Assembly (NCBI GenBank): GCA_002633025.1
Contig: NMRB01001058.1
Location: forward strand, 1-64,000
DNA length: 64,000 nt
Reading direction: 5' to 3'
DNA from: Notospermus geniculatus
Taxonomy: Eukaryota; Nemertea; Pilidiophora; Heteronemertea; Lineidae
Made by a program: the position numbers and the translations under genes. Below, piece after piece: positions 46,950-56,637 of this stretch (positions within the stretch are counted from its first letter, which is position 1; every line of letters starts with the position of its first letter). The notes beneath the pieces were generated by a model. It was not told the DNA's origin. It searched no databases and saw only the letters and a list, made by a program, of their open reading frames with translations.

Positions 46950-48400
46950 GTATTGAGAATGGCATGCCAGGGTTCGGTTTACTGTTTTTAAAATAAGTTT
47001 ATCATATACACTTAGGATCACTTCGAAACTGTTTCAAATGTATTGTTAATTCGGTAAACAAGGGACCTTGGCTACCTCAGTAGTCACTGACTATGGATGG
47101 TTTATCACAGGGTATATGTAGGCCTATACAGGGTATTCTCCCGAATCCATTGAACAAATGTACAGTATGTGATGTGCGGTGCCGACACCCCACCTGCACA
47201 GAGTTGCAGTTCCTCAGTTTCAGCTCCACTGGCCCAACCTCATTCCCGGGCTTAAATGAGGCCAAAAAACAAGCCGCAATATCTGTTTAGCGAAAAGCCA
47301 AGGTTGTTGGCGGCAACGATGTTGAGAACTGGGGATGAGGTTGATCTTGACTAACGAGGGAGCCTATTTTGTTCAATCCGATATCTAGTAAGGATATTGT
47401 AAATGATCTTGTAAACATTTTAGCAACCTCGTTCCTAGGGTACGGTACCGGTATTCCTTCTCTTTCAACCTTGGTCCTCTGCGCCCAAATCGCAGAGGTT
47501 AAACCCTAGGGACGAGGTTGAAAACATGAATGGATCAGAGCCTAGCATGACAGCGGAGAGGTTGTATATTTCTTTGAATTTTTCCATGACATTTTCAGTG
47601 TGCTGTTCCGACTGGACAATATTTAAATTTCACTGCTTCAATAGGGCGTGATATTAAAGGGTGGAGTCGATGATTTTCAATATATATTCCTGAGGTATGT
47701 TTATCAGGAGTGGGATTACACATGTATGACTAGCAATAACAATGCAAGCCACCTGCACCGTGGGCGGCCGGTCAACCTCGATTTATAGTCCAGGTGAGGA
47801 TGGTAAGCATGTCAATAAATGCACGCTTTGACGGAAACGAAATAAGTTTTCAGTTCCAGTAGGCTATAGACGATTCTTGAATTTGCAGATCTGTGCACTT
47901 CTGCCAAAATCTCAATGAGAAACTTGATCTGAAACTGGCTGATATGATGCCATCCTTGATTCAGCAATGGTCGAGTCTGACGCAACGTCGCCGACGTCAC
48001 TGTCCAGTGTTCGATTTTAAGCCTTTTTCCTCACTTGTCCGCAGGGCAACCAGCTGCATGAGCTGAGGTAGTCCTCCCAAATCTCAGGTTGCCAGCAGGG
48101 CAACCTGTCTCGACTATCAAGTTGTCCGTCCCGAAGTTAACTTGTCCTGCATTATACAGAGATTCAAACTCAAACATGGACTCAACGAGAAAGCTCAAAA
48201 ATGTTAAAATGATGTGGTCATTTATAGCCAAGATATACCAGTAACTGATATTCAATATTGAAAACAACTCACCACACAAATTACCCAGCTTTGCATCCCT
48301 TTAAATAGCTATGTGTGTGGCTTGGCAGTGCGCCAGAAGACCATTCAACTGACAGATTTCAGCAGACTCAGTCGGGGGATAAGTGTTTATGTAGGCAAAC
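46950..48400. other. Intergenic DNA between FGFRL1 and the lectin gene
   Basis: Contains a foldback at about 47425-47527 (CAACCTCGTTCCTAGGGTA / CCCTAGGGACGAGGTTG) and half of element G (47872-48010). I searched the minus strand for the missing CTLD 2 exons and found none. Confidence 0.5.
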
Positions 48401-48404
48401 ATCC

Positions 48405-48530
48405 CATGCACATGGTGTGCCAAATATAGTTGTCACAATGATGTCATGGGAATCCCAGTATGGTATCCCCTCACCCATTGGATGATCCTTGGGATGATGC
48501 AGTATAAATAGGTCATCAGGTCATAAATTT
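48405..48530. repeat. Dispersed block shared with 19795-19910
   Basis: CCCATGCACATGGTGTGCCA, ATGTCATGGGAATCCCA and GGTATCCCCTCACCCATTGG occur in both places in the same order. Confidence 0.8.
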
Positions 48531-48656
48531 GAATATTTCCCAGTCACTAGACTGTCTGGTCACCAGTCAGGAATTTTCGCCCGATCGCCAGTTATCGGTC
48601 AATTGAACTGCGCAGCTCGAAGGAATGGCGCGCATTTCAATCTACCGATCGCCAGN

Positions 48657-48774
48657 GGATTTCAACCCGATCCACACACTATTTTCAAGTTTTTTTGCCA
48701 AGTAAAGAATCCGCTGATTGTCAGTCACATTATAAACACTGGTCAGGTGAGCATTCTCGCTCCGGCAAATCGCC
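48657..48774 (-). pseudogene. Duplicated CTLD 2 middle exon (unit 1 copy), ends at an N
   Basis: Encodes AICRSENAHLTSVYNVTDNQ and on to WIGLKS, with H where unit 2 has Y. Immediately past its last base is the unresolved N at 48656. Beyond that I find no continuation of the CTLD, so the true 3' end of the lectin gene is missing from this assembly. Confidence 0.75.
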
Positions 48775-51700
48775 CTGAAAAGATGACACCATTAGGCCTA
48801 CTTCAGTTTTTTCAGATGAGTTGCTGAAATAGAATTAGGTCATCGTCACAGCAACGCCACCAAAGTTTAACCAGATGTCATAACACCTTTTCGAACGAAT
48901 AAAAAAACGTGATCGGAACAATGTGGTGGTAAACCGGCTGATGCCATGGTGACGCCATTATGACGTCAGGTTTGACTTTGACCTAATTCTATCTGTAGCA
49001 CATTTAAAGGAGGCAATGCTTGGTTGTTACAGGGCCAAAAAAAGTTTCGTTCCGTACTTACTGCGCGTCATAATACGTTTCGTCTTTCTTAAAACTTTTG
49101 TAGCATATGCCTTTGAACTCTTCCCAGCCGTTCAAGTGATCGCAGAAGAAGGGTTGATCTTTAAAAGTGGAAACGGATAAAAAATAAAGCCACTGCTCCA
49201 GTTGAGAGTTTTATTTCGCGAGTTGGCTCTCAATGGGCAAAATCACCATATACGGCTTATACCGACCCCAATAGGGAGGTTAAGAAATCAAACGATAAAC
49301 GTAAACGTTAACGACAACGTTATTTTTGTACCGAAAATGCAATATAAAACCTGGTGAATGTGTAGTATGGAAAATAACGTTGTCCTAAGGGTAACGTTTA
49401 TCGTTTGATTTCTTAACCTCCCTAATGACACAAATGATTACCCATAATTTTCTCCGGCTAAGTTCCCATAGAGAGCCAAAACTTATGTGAGGAAATTCTC
49501 ACGTGGGGAGCGCCTTTCGGTCATCGCCGACGTTGGCTTCGCGCCCTTACGGACTTTGCCGACTTACCTTTTCGCCTCTTGCAAATAAACGCTAAACGAT
49601 TGGCACAATTCAAGTCGGTGAAGTAACCCCCTTTCCCCATATCGCAACAGTATTCGTTACCGTTTCTGTTGTTCGGTTCATTGTTGGCCCATTTACTGAA
49701 AAAGAGTCATTACATGATGTTTATCTCCATCTGTTTCTTCCTTGTTTCGGCCAATTTTCAAACACTAAACTTCAACAAGACATTTGATTAAAAGAAGTCA
49801 GAGGTCACCTTAATGTAGGACTCATTTCTTCTTCCATAGTTTCAACAAGTTACAATGTACTGTATATACCACTGTTCACAGATTGAAAACGACTGGACAT
49901 GTCACCTCCCCGACTGTCCATTTGTCGATGACGCCCGACGTGAACAGCTCATTCGTAACACTTCGGGCCTTTCCGTCATTCTTCGGTGAACACAATCTGG
50001 CATAGTTTTGAGAAAAGTAAGAGAATGGTGAACCTCGACCAAGAAATTCCCGTCAACTCATGCAATTCTCTAGTTAGCGCCAATCAAGTCATCAGTTATT
50101 GTTTGGGCATGGATCCTTGAAGCATTCAGCCAACAAAAACATCACTGCGCTTTCGGCGAGCTTAACCGACAGCGTGAATGACAGATGAAAACAATGTTTT
50201 TAAAGCTGAACTTAATAGATATAAACCCCAAGCAGCAGAGGTAGAAATTACGAACAGCCACAAGGCACTTCCAAACTACCTCTGAAAACGATACACCCTC
50301 TCGGACGGTCACAGTTGGTTTCACTTGCCACCAAGCTCTTGAACAGTAAAGATCTCAGCACAGCTGCCAAATGAGAAAAAACAATGCAGCTCTTTTTTCT
50401 TCTTTCTTTCTTATGTTAACCTTATTCTTTTGTCTTCCATTTCAAACATGGCGATTCCAACGACGTCAGATGGCTGCCAACCACATCGATTTGATCGTTT
50501 TTTCATTTTTTCCTTATTAAACTTTGTACCGTCTTCTCAGAAGACTTGAAGGATATTTACAATTACATGCATCATGAATGTTATTGTCGGCTGATGACAC
50601 TGACTCGGGTAAGTATTAAAAAAGGCCTTGCTAATTCAATAATTGCGTATTCAGAATTTGAACCAAGTCTACGTCCCAACAAGGAAGGCGAGAAAAGAGG
50701 TCATGCAGCAGGTTCACGCCTCTGATCTCGATTATAATAGAGAGGTTCCGTAAACTTACATATACGTCTCCCCCACGGCCGATCCATCCGACCAGACAAA
50801 CGGACGCTGACCAGACCTGGCGATGTCGTTCAAACCAGTCCACCACACACCTCGTTTCGTGTCATTTGCGACTTGGTTTTTGATCCAACTCTAGGATTTC
50901 AACCCGATCCACACACTATTTTCAAGTTTTTTTGCCAAGTAAAGAATCCGCTGATTGTCAGTCACATTATAAACACTGGTCAGGTAAGCATTCTCGCTCC
51001 GGCAAATCGCCCTGAAAAGATGACACCATTACTTCAGTTTGTTCAGATGAGTTGCTGAAATAGAATTAGGTCATCGTCACAGCAACGCCACCAAAGTTTA
51101 ACCAGATGTCATAACACCTTTTTGCCTGACGAACGAATCAAAAAACGTGATCGGAACAATGTGGCGGTCAAACCGGCTGATGCCATGGTGACGCCATTAT
51201 GACGTCAGGTTTGACTTTGACCTAATTCTATCTGTAGCACATTTAAAGGAGGCAATGCTTGGTTCTTACAGGGCCAAAAAAAGTTTCGTTCCGTACTTAC
51301 TGCGCGTCATAATACGTTTCTTCTTTCTTAAAACTTTTGTAGCATATGCCTTTGAACTCTTCCCAGCCGTTCAAGTGATCGCAGAAGAAGGGTTGATCTT
51401 TAAAAGTGGAAACGGATAAAAAATAAAGCTACTGCTCCAGTTGAGAGTTTTATTTCGCGAGTTGGCTCTCAATGGGCAAAATCACCATATACGGCTTATA
51501 CCGACCCCAATAGGGAGGTTAAGAAATCAAACGATAAACGTAAACGTTAACGACAACGTTATTTTTGTACCGAAAATGTAATATAAAATCTGGTGAATGT
51601 GTAGTATGAAAATAACGTTGTCGTAAAGGTTACTTTTACCGTTTGATTTCTTAACCTCCCTAATGACACAAATGATTACACATAATTTTCTCCGGCTGAG

Positions 51701-54700
51701 TTCCCATAGAGAGCCAAAACTTATGTGAGGAAATTCTCACGTGGGGGATCGCCTTTCGGTCATCGCCGACGTTGGCTCCGCGCCCTTACGGACTTTGCCG
51801 ACTTACCTTTTCGCCTCTTGCAAATAAACGCTAAACGATTGGCACAATTCAAGTCGGTGAAGTAACCCCCTTTCCCCATATCGCAACAGTATTCGTTACC
51901 ATTTCTGTTGTTCGGTTCATTGTTGGCCCATTTACTGAAAAAGAGTCATTACATGATGTTTACTCCATCTGTTTCTTCCTTGTTTCGGCCTATTTTCACA
52001 CACTATAACTTCAACAAGACATTTGATTAAAAGAAGTCAGAGGTCACCTCAATGTAGGACTCATTTCTTCTTCCATAGTTTCAACAAGTTATGTATACTA
52101 GCAAGTACCCGTGGCGACCGGCGATTGTGATTCAACCGAGGATGGAATGCCCGGTCCTGGTGGAATAGGTGCACCCAACGTGGTGCAGTAGGGAGAATTT
52201 AGAAAGCAATCGAACAAAACTGCGAAAAAAAGTAAAATTGTGACCACAACAAAGTTCTCTTCGCAAAATCAAGCACCCGTTGCATCAGGATATGGTATCC
52301 TCCATTATGATGCCGAATTTCGAGGCAAAACAAAGCTTCTAAGTGTGACTTTATTGAGCCGACTTCCAGTATTATTATATAGATACCACTGTTCACAGAT
52401 TGAAAACGACTGGACATGTCAACTCCCCGACAGATTTGTCGATGACGCCCGACGTGAACAGCTCATTCGTAACACTTCGGGTCTTTCCGTCATTCTTCGG
52501 TAAACACAATCTGGCATAGTTTTGAGGAAAGTAAGAGAATGGTGAACTTCGACCAAGAAATTCCCGTCAACTCATGCCATTCTCTTAGTTAGCACCAATC
52601 AAGTCATGTTTGGGCATGGATCCTTGAATCATTCAGCAACAAAAATATCATTGAGCTTTCGGCGAGCTTAACCGACAGCGTGAATGACAGATGATTTTTA
52701 ATATGCAGCTCTTTTTTCTTCTATTCTTTCTTAACCTTATTCAGATGGCCGCTAACCACATCTATTTGATCGTTTTTTCATTTTTTTTCCTTATTAAACT
52801 TTGTACCGTCTTCTCAGAAGACTTGAAGGATATTTACAATTACATGCATCATGAATGTTATTGTCGGCTGATGACACTGACTCGGGTAAGTATTTAAAAA
52901 GTATTTAAAAAGGCCTAATTCAATAATTGCGTATTCAGAATTTGAACCAATTCTACGTCCCAACAAGGAAGGCGAGAAAAGAGGTCATGCAGCAGGTTCA
53001 CGCCTCTGATCTCGATTATGATATAGAGGTTCCGTAAACTTACATATACGTCTCCCCCACGGCCGATCCATCCGACCAGACAAGCGGACGCTGACCAGAC
53101 CTGGCGATGTCGTTCAAACCAGTCCACCACACACCTCGTTTCGTGTCATTTGCGACTTGGTTTTTGATCCAACTCTATGAAATTCGGACAAGTAATCCGT
53201 CATGTCACCATGGAATTATGACCTTGACCTTGCAATGAAAAGAAACGAAGAATTTGATTGGCTCACACGGTTTGGCATCCGACGGTGGTAAATATGGTTG
53301 GCCAAAACGCAGACAAACTACCATAATTATGACGGACACTTACCAGTTCATCGTCTGACTCGATGGACAGTAGATTCGCGTTCCGATCTTTGCAGACGAG
53401 GTTCGCTTCGTCCCAACTCCTCAGAACTGACTCGATCATATAACAAAAGTCTGCCCCAGGTCTATTAATCCAGCCGAATGGACACTGACCATACGCCCCT
53501 GAAGTGTGGAAGTGGAGAATTCACTCAACACTCCATGTGTAATAACGTTTTTAGACCACACCCATTGCTGACCGTTGCACAACCCAAAACATTTATTCGC
53601 CAATGGAATGTTAAGGTAGTAGTATTTTTAGCTCACTCGTGAGCTATAGCCATCACGTGGCGTCCGTCGTCCGTCGTCGTCCGTTAGCAGGGCACGTTTT
53701 GTAACCGCTGGGGCTATTGATCTGAAACTTGGTACACATATACCCCTAGGTTAAATGACCTATGACACCCAATTTCGGTCCGATCTGATTCCTGGCTTGG
53801 CCACCAGGGGGGATAAACCGGAAACCTTTAAAGTGCAGTTTCGCCTTAACCGTTGATCGGATCATCACCAAATTTTTATGGTGGGTACATCTTATGAGGA
53901 TACACGACATATCACCCGGGTTTTTGATTTGACCTAATTTTCAAGGTCACAGAGGTCAAAGTTCNTGCTGATTGCTGTGTCAGGGGGATCTGATGATGTT
54001 GCCTTTGTTTGGACAGGTAGGACTAGCCCTAGGCTTTGGGTTTTTGACACCTTCTTGGCCTAGGCCCTAACGTTAGTAGGCCTAGGTCATCAACTCATAG
54101 GCCTAGGCCTAACGTTACAATCATGATCAGTCAAAGACTTTGATGGGCCCAATCCAGGCCTAGGGCCTACGCCCCCCTCCAATAGTGGTACCGGTATTTT
54201 GATGGCAATGCAGTTCAAATGCCTAGGCCTAGGCCTACACTTGAACATGCAGGTCATCTGTTCTTCTGGGACATTAACCCTAACCAAGTTTCGGTCCGAT
54301 TCGATTCTTAGCTTGGCTCCAGGTGGCCAAAAACAAGTCCTGCAACTTGGGAATGACTTGCCCCAGATGTTCGCTCATATGTGCCTCTCTCTGTCATTAC
54401 ACTATGTCAATGAGTGAGCACATGGTCCATGGACCATTTCATTAGAAATACTGGAACAAATTCTAATTTTCGGTATGATTACTTTATCAAATAATTTGTA
54501 AAATCGATGGGCACAAAAATCTTGTGCTGGGTTCCAGCCCTTTTCAGAGGTCTTAGCCGAGGAACGATGGTGGCGACCTCTTCAAATTGCTGTTTACTGT
54601 ATGTCAGAAAGGTGGTGGATAGGCAAAGTAGAAGCAAACAAAAGTACATGTATTGATAAGATGGTTACCTTGGCTACCGAGGCCCAGTAGGCCGACCAAC

Positions 54701-54717
54701 ATCACCAGGATCCGCAT
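48657..54717 (-). CDS. Secreted C-type lectin (CTLD) gene, partly duplicated
   Basis: Read on the minus strand, exons 54669-54717, 53344-53498, 53044-53174, 51807-51934, 51301-51397 and 50894-51011 join in phases 1,0,2,1,2 across GT-AG introns. They give a signal peptide, one complete long-form CTLD and the first half of a second. The first CTLD shows CPFGW...FCY, NLVC, WWTGLND, VWSDGS, the EPN sugar-specificity motif in KWANNEPN, EYCC, LNC and FICK. EPN usually means mannose-type, calcium-dependent binding. The second calcium motif (WND) appears only as FTD, so binding may be altered. After 226 codons the frame meets TAG (50893-50891), exactly at the junction of a tandem duplication. Related exons then repeat down to 48657 beside an N. 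Secreted recognition or adhesion role inferred. No ORF over 75 codons covers these exons, so ORF-based calling would miss the gene. Confidence 0.88.
49062..49158 (-). pseudogene. Duplicated CTLD 2 first exon (unit 1 copy)
   Basis: Same as 51301-51397 apart from one codon (KKDETYYDA here, KKEETYYDA there). Frame and donor are preserved. Confidence 0.7.
49272..49424. mobile_element. TAGGGAGGTT foldback element, unit 1 lectin intron
   Basis: TAGGGAGGTTAAGAAATCAA and its complement; AACGATAAACGTAAACG mirrored. Present at the same place in unit 2, so inserted before the duplication. Confidence 0.9.
49568..49695 (-). pseudogene. Duplicated CTLD 1 C-terminal exon (unit 1 copy)
   Basis: Encodes the same EPN-containing block as 51807-51934. 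The only exon difference I see is synonymous (AAC for AAT). Splice sites and frame are intact. Labelled pseudogene only because no start or complete domain is available on this side of the junction; it may be functional in an unassembled arrangement. Confidence 0.7.
50760..50890 (-). pseudogene. Duplicated CTLD 1 middle exon (unit 1 copy)
   Basis: Same 131 nt and same donor as 53044-53174, differing at one codon (F for L in PFVWSDGS). It lies directly against the truncated CTLD 2 exon. The TAG between them keeps the AG acceptor dinucleotide, but its pyrimidine-rich context is replaced by exon sequence. Whether it is ever spliced into an mRNA is unknown. Confidence 0.75.
50894..51011 (-). CDS. 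CTLD gene exon: middle of CTLD 2, cut at duplication junction
   Basis: Acceptor CATCTTTTCAG. Encodes AICRSENAYLTSVYNVTDNQ, then RILYLAKKLENSVWIGLKS, the helix 1 - helix 2 - WIGL region of a CTLD. At 50893 the sequence changes abruptly to the start of the unit 1 copy of the CTLD 1 middle exon. The next codon in frame is TAG (50893-50891), so the second CTLD is truncated in the spliced product. Confidence 0.85.
51301..51397 (-). CDS. CTLD gene exon: start of CTLD 2 (unit 2 copy)
   Basis: 97 nt, phase 1 in, phase 2 out, donor CA/GTAAGTAC. Encodes (D)QPFFCDHLNGWEEFKGICYK, then SFKKEETYYDA(Q), the C..GW..F...CYK opening of a second long-form CTLD. The upstream acceptor (TTTTAAAG) has a poor pyrimidine tract, but phase and homology support it. 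Confidence 0.82.
51511..51662. mobile_element. TAGGGAGGTT foldback element, unit 2 lectin intron
   Basis: Counterpart of 49272-49424 with a few substitutions in the right arm (GGTTACTTTTACCG). Confidence 0.9.
51807..51934 (-). CDS. CTLD gene exon: C-terminal part of CTLD 1 (unit 2 copy)
   Basis: Acceptor TTTTTCAG, donor AAAG/GTAAGTCG. Encodes KWANNEPNNRNGNEYCCDMG, then KGGYFTDLNCANRLAFICKR and RK. EPN is the mannose-type sugar-specificity motif. Cysteines of EYC, LNC and FIC fit the two conserved CTLD disulphides, with one extra adjacent cysteine (YCC). FTD stands where WND is usual. Confidence 0.92.
52095..52382. mobile_element. Insertion present only in duplication unit 2
   Basis: About 285 bp with no counterpart at 49857-49865. 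It starts TATACTAGCAAGTACCCGTG and ends ATTATTATATAGATA. An ACTAGCAAGTACCCGTG start and short ATT/ATA-rich tail resemble non-LTR-derived short elements, but the family is not identified. It separates the two copies after duplication or marks different alleles. Confidence 0.6.
52745..52885 (+). CDS. Possible small secreted-protein exon, antisense in the lectin intron
   Basis: Plus-strand frame from ATG 52745: MAANHIYLIVFSFFFLIKLC, then TVFS/EDLKDIYNYMHHECYC and RLMTLTR. It is followed by a strong donor CGG/GTAAGTAT. The first 24 residues look like a signal peptide. The donor is conserved in unit 1, but the unit 1 copy (50470-50608) is two T's shorter and frameshifts to a stop. A phase-matched piece (IENDWTC..., acceptor before 52399, stop 52501-52503) lies upstream, not downstream, in the same unit. 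I do not recognise the protein. It could be chance. Confidence 0.25.
53044..53174 (-). CDS. CTLD gene exon: middle of CTLD 1 (unit 2 copy)
   Basis: Acceptor TTTCATAG, donor AT/GTAAGTTT; 131 nt entering in phase 0 and leaving in phase 2. Encodes SWIKNQVANDTKRGVWWTGL, then NDIARSGQRPLVWSDGSAVG and ETYI. It carries the family WIGL-like motif (WWTGLND) and the VWSDGS strand. It differs from the unit 1 copy at one codon (L here, F there). Confidence 0.9.
53344..53498 (-). CDS. CTLD gene exon: N-terminal part of CTLD 1
   Basis: Acceptor CACACTTCAG, donor CTG/GTAAGTGT. Encodes AYGQCPFGWINRPGADFCYM, then SWDEANLVCKDRNANLLSIE and SDDEL. This is the long-form CTLD opening (CP.GW...CY hairpin), then helix 1 with its cysteine and the NLLSIES strand. 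It lies just outside the duplicated unit and is therefore single-copy. Confidence 0.9.
53631..54444. mobile_element. GCTCACTCGTGAGC element inserted in a dispersed repeat
   Basis: Begins GCTCACTCGTGAGCTATAGC and CGTCCGTCGTCCGTCGTCG; GAAACTTGGTACACATATAC and GGTCACAGAGGTCAAAG are words common in such elements of marine invertebrates. Ends near AATGAGTGAGCACATGG. The flanks join without it at 62240 (AGTATTTTTACAGATACTGG), an empty-site relative. TAGGCCTAGGCCT-rich at 54050-54240. N at 53965. Confidence 0.78.
54669..54717 (-). CDS. CTLD gene, first coding exon (signal peptide)
   Basis: ATG at 54717-54715 begins MRILVMLVGLLGLGSQ plus G, then donor CAAG/GTAACC. Short basic start, hydrophobic core of leucine, valine and glycine, and small residues near the end make a clear secretion signal. 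Phase 1 matches the next exon (GG/GCG), giving ...SQGAYGQCPFGW. An upstream in-frame start was not needed. Confidence 0.8.
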
Positions 54718-55251
54718 CGCCCGAGAAAATGATTTAATCTGGCACAGAGGTCACACGAAGGCGAAATCGCACCGGCACCACTCGGGCAGCACGTACCATA
54801 AAATGACACTACACCAGTCACGTCTTCCTGCTGCGTCCCACTAGAAAAGCGCAAATTATCAAGCGACCATTCGATTGGTCAAGCGATTCGGTTTGGTGAC
54901 ACGGCGAACAACTCGAGCGTCTTGGATGTCGTCCCAGAACAACTCACTCAATACTTGAGCAACCGACGTATTCCAACCTGGAGCCAAAGTCAAAATATCG
55001 CAATTCTTGTGCAAATTTATGTACATATTTGCTCAACATCCCTTGGGGTGAGGTTGAGACGTTTGGTTCTTTAATCGTTGTGTGTCATGTCTTTTTATAA
55101 TCGAGAATGTTACCATACGCTACCGGTCAAAAAACGTAAGAGTAACGAATTTCATTTGTTGAGGTAATTCAATTATGCCACTTTCAATGTGTAATTTACA
55201 ATTGTCTTATGACTGTGTCCCAGCAAGTGCAGGCTGCCCGAGCCTTTCACT

Positions 55252-55892
55252 GCCAGGCAGCGGGGACAGGGTAGAGCACCGTAAGGCACATAGGGCGGAG
55301 CACCGCAAAGCACAGAGCAGAGCACCGCAAGGCACATAGGGCAGAGCACCGCAAGGCACAAGGGGCAAACCACCAAGGCACAGAGCAGAGCACCGCAAGG
55401 CACATAGGGCAGAGCACCGCAAGGCACATAGGGCAGAGCACCGCAAGGCACATAGGGCAGAGCACCGCAAAGCACAGAGCAGAGCACCGCAAGGCACATA
55501 GGGCAGCACCGCAAGGCACAAGGGGCAAAGCACCAGGGCACAGAGCAGAGCAGCGCAAGGCACAGGTCAGATCACCGCAAGGCACATACGGCAGAGCACC
55601 GCAAGGCACAGGGGGCAAACCACCAAGGCACAGAGTAGAGCACCGCAAGGCACAGAGCAGAGCACCGCAAGGCACATAGGGGAGAGCACCGCAAGGCACA
55701 AGGGGCAAAGCACCAAGGCACAGAGCAGAGCACCGCAAGGCACAGGTCAGATCACCGCAAGACACATAGTGCAGAGCACCACAAGGCACAGGGGGCAAGC
55801 AACGCAAGGCACAGGGGCATAGCACCGCAAGGGACAGGGCAGAGCACCGCAAGGGACAGGGCACCGAAAGAGACAGGGCAGAGCACCGCAAT
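55252..55892. repeat. Minisatellite, unit about 21-24 bp
   Basis: About 28 copies of (GCACCGCAAGGCACATAGGG)-type units ending CAGA or CAAA, in a partly higher-order pattern (ACCAAGGCACAGAGCAGAGC recurs). No TAA/TAG/TGA on the minus strand gives three long false frames. Confidence 0.93.
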
Positions 55893-56637
55893 GAACGGGC
55901 CAGGACACCTGTATTCAGAATGGCGTAGTAAAGATACCCGCCTCGTCAACTTCTCAAAGTAGGAAGTTCGATTCTCGGTTCGAGATAAGTCACTATACGA
56001 CACATCTCCCGGTCAAAAATAAACATTGGAAGCAAAAGTACAACCTTCTTTTACTTTATTTAGGCCGAAGCACGACACACAATCACGACACATTCTGTAA
56101 CATTACGACATTGCTTCATTAAACATAAAAAGTAAACAACGTAAATAAGTGAAAAGAGAAAACATTCATTGACAAATCACGAGTGGCGTAGAACGCAGTT
56201 AAATGCTAGCACAGACGGAAACTGTAACATTAAAGTCGGAAGTTTAAAGCTGAACTGTACTGTCATTAAAATGGCGGATGACGCCCATCTTTGATTACAC
56301 CGACCACTGTCTCATACTATGCTTATTGGGTGGCGCTGCAGATTATAGGGTACGTCGAGACAGAAAACTGCCTTTTCGTCATTCTGGTCAACCTTGTACC
56401 CAGGGTCATCCTTCTCGGTTGGCAGGGTCATCCTTCTCGGTTAAGCCCTGGAGACGAGGTTACACTTTGTTCTACTGAAATGTTCAACACGATCTCGACC
56501 AATGAACATACAGGATTCGTTGGCCAGCGTCTGACTCCATCAGTCCTGACTTCATCACAGTGGGCAATCAATGGCGACAGCCAAGGCGGATAGGCGCACG
56601 ATGATACAACTCCCCCAGCGCGGATTTTGCTCAGATT

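Larger units (their letters stand above)
48657..50893. repeat. Tandem duplication, unit 1
   Basis: 2237 bp, direct repeat of 50894-53177 and very similar over most of its length. It holds four CTLD exons on the minus strand and an intronic TAGGGAGGTT foldback element. Relative to unit 2 it carries about 190 bp extra near 50190-50382 and lacks the insertion at 52095-52382. Its left edge coincides with the N at 48656. Confidence 0.93.
50894..53177. repeat. Tandem duplication, unit 2
   Basis: Direct copy of unit 1, starting GGATTTCAACCCGATCC and ending GATCCAACTCTA. The right edge is at or next to the acceptor of the CTLD 1 middle exon, the left edge inside a CTLD 2 exon. The breakpoints show no obvious homology to each other. 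High identity suggests a recent event, or an allele wrongly placed in tandem. Confidence 0.93.

Noticed and set aside
47077-47265. 62-codon minus-strand frame as a further lectin exon
   Set aside because: Lacks WIGL, EPN, WND or FIC-type words; no splice support.
48031-48279. 82-codon minus-strand frame as continuation of the lectin gene
   Set aside because: No CTLD motifs, no matching phase or acceptor; probably chance.
45859-48400. Kinase domain downstream of the FGF receptor-like gene
   Set aside because: No GxGxxG, HRD or DFG-type exon found on the plus strand after the stop; the last exon ends normally.
50631-50846. 71-codon minus-strand frame MVDWFERH... (and 52915-53130)
   Set aside because: It is the wrong frame over the CTLD middle exon; the correct frame reads WWTGLND...VWSDGS.
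55173-55891. Long cysteine/leucine/alanine-rich minus-strand frames
   Set aside because: Produced by a stop-free minisatellite; three overlapping frames are open at once.
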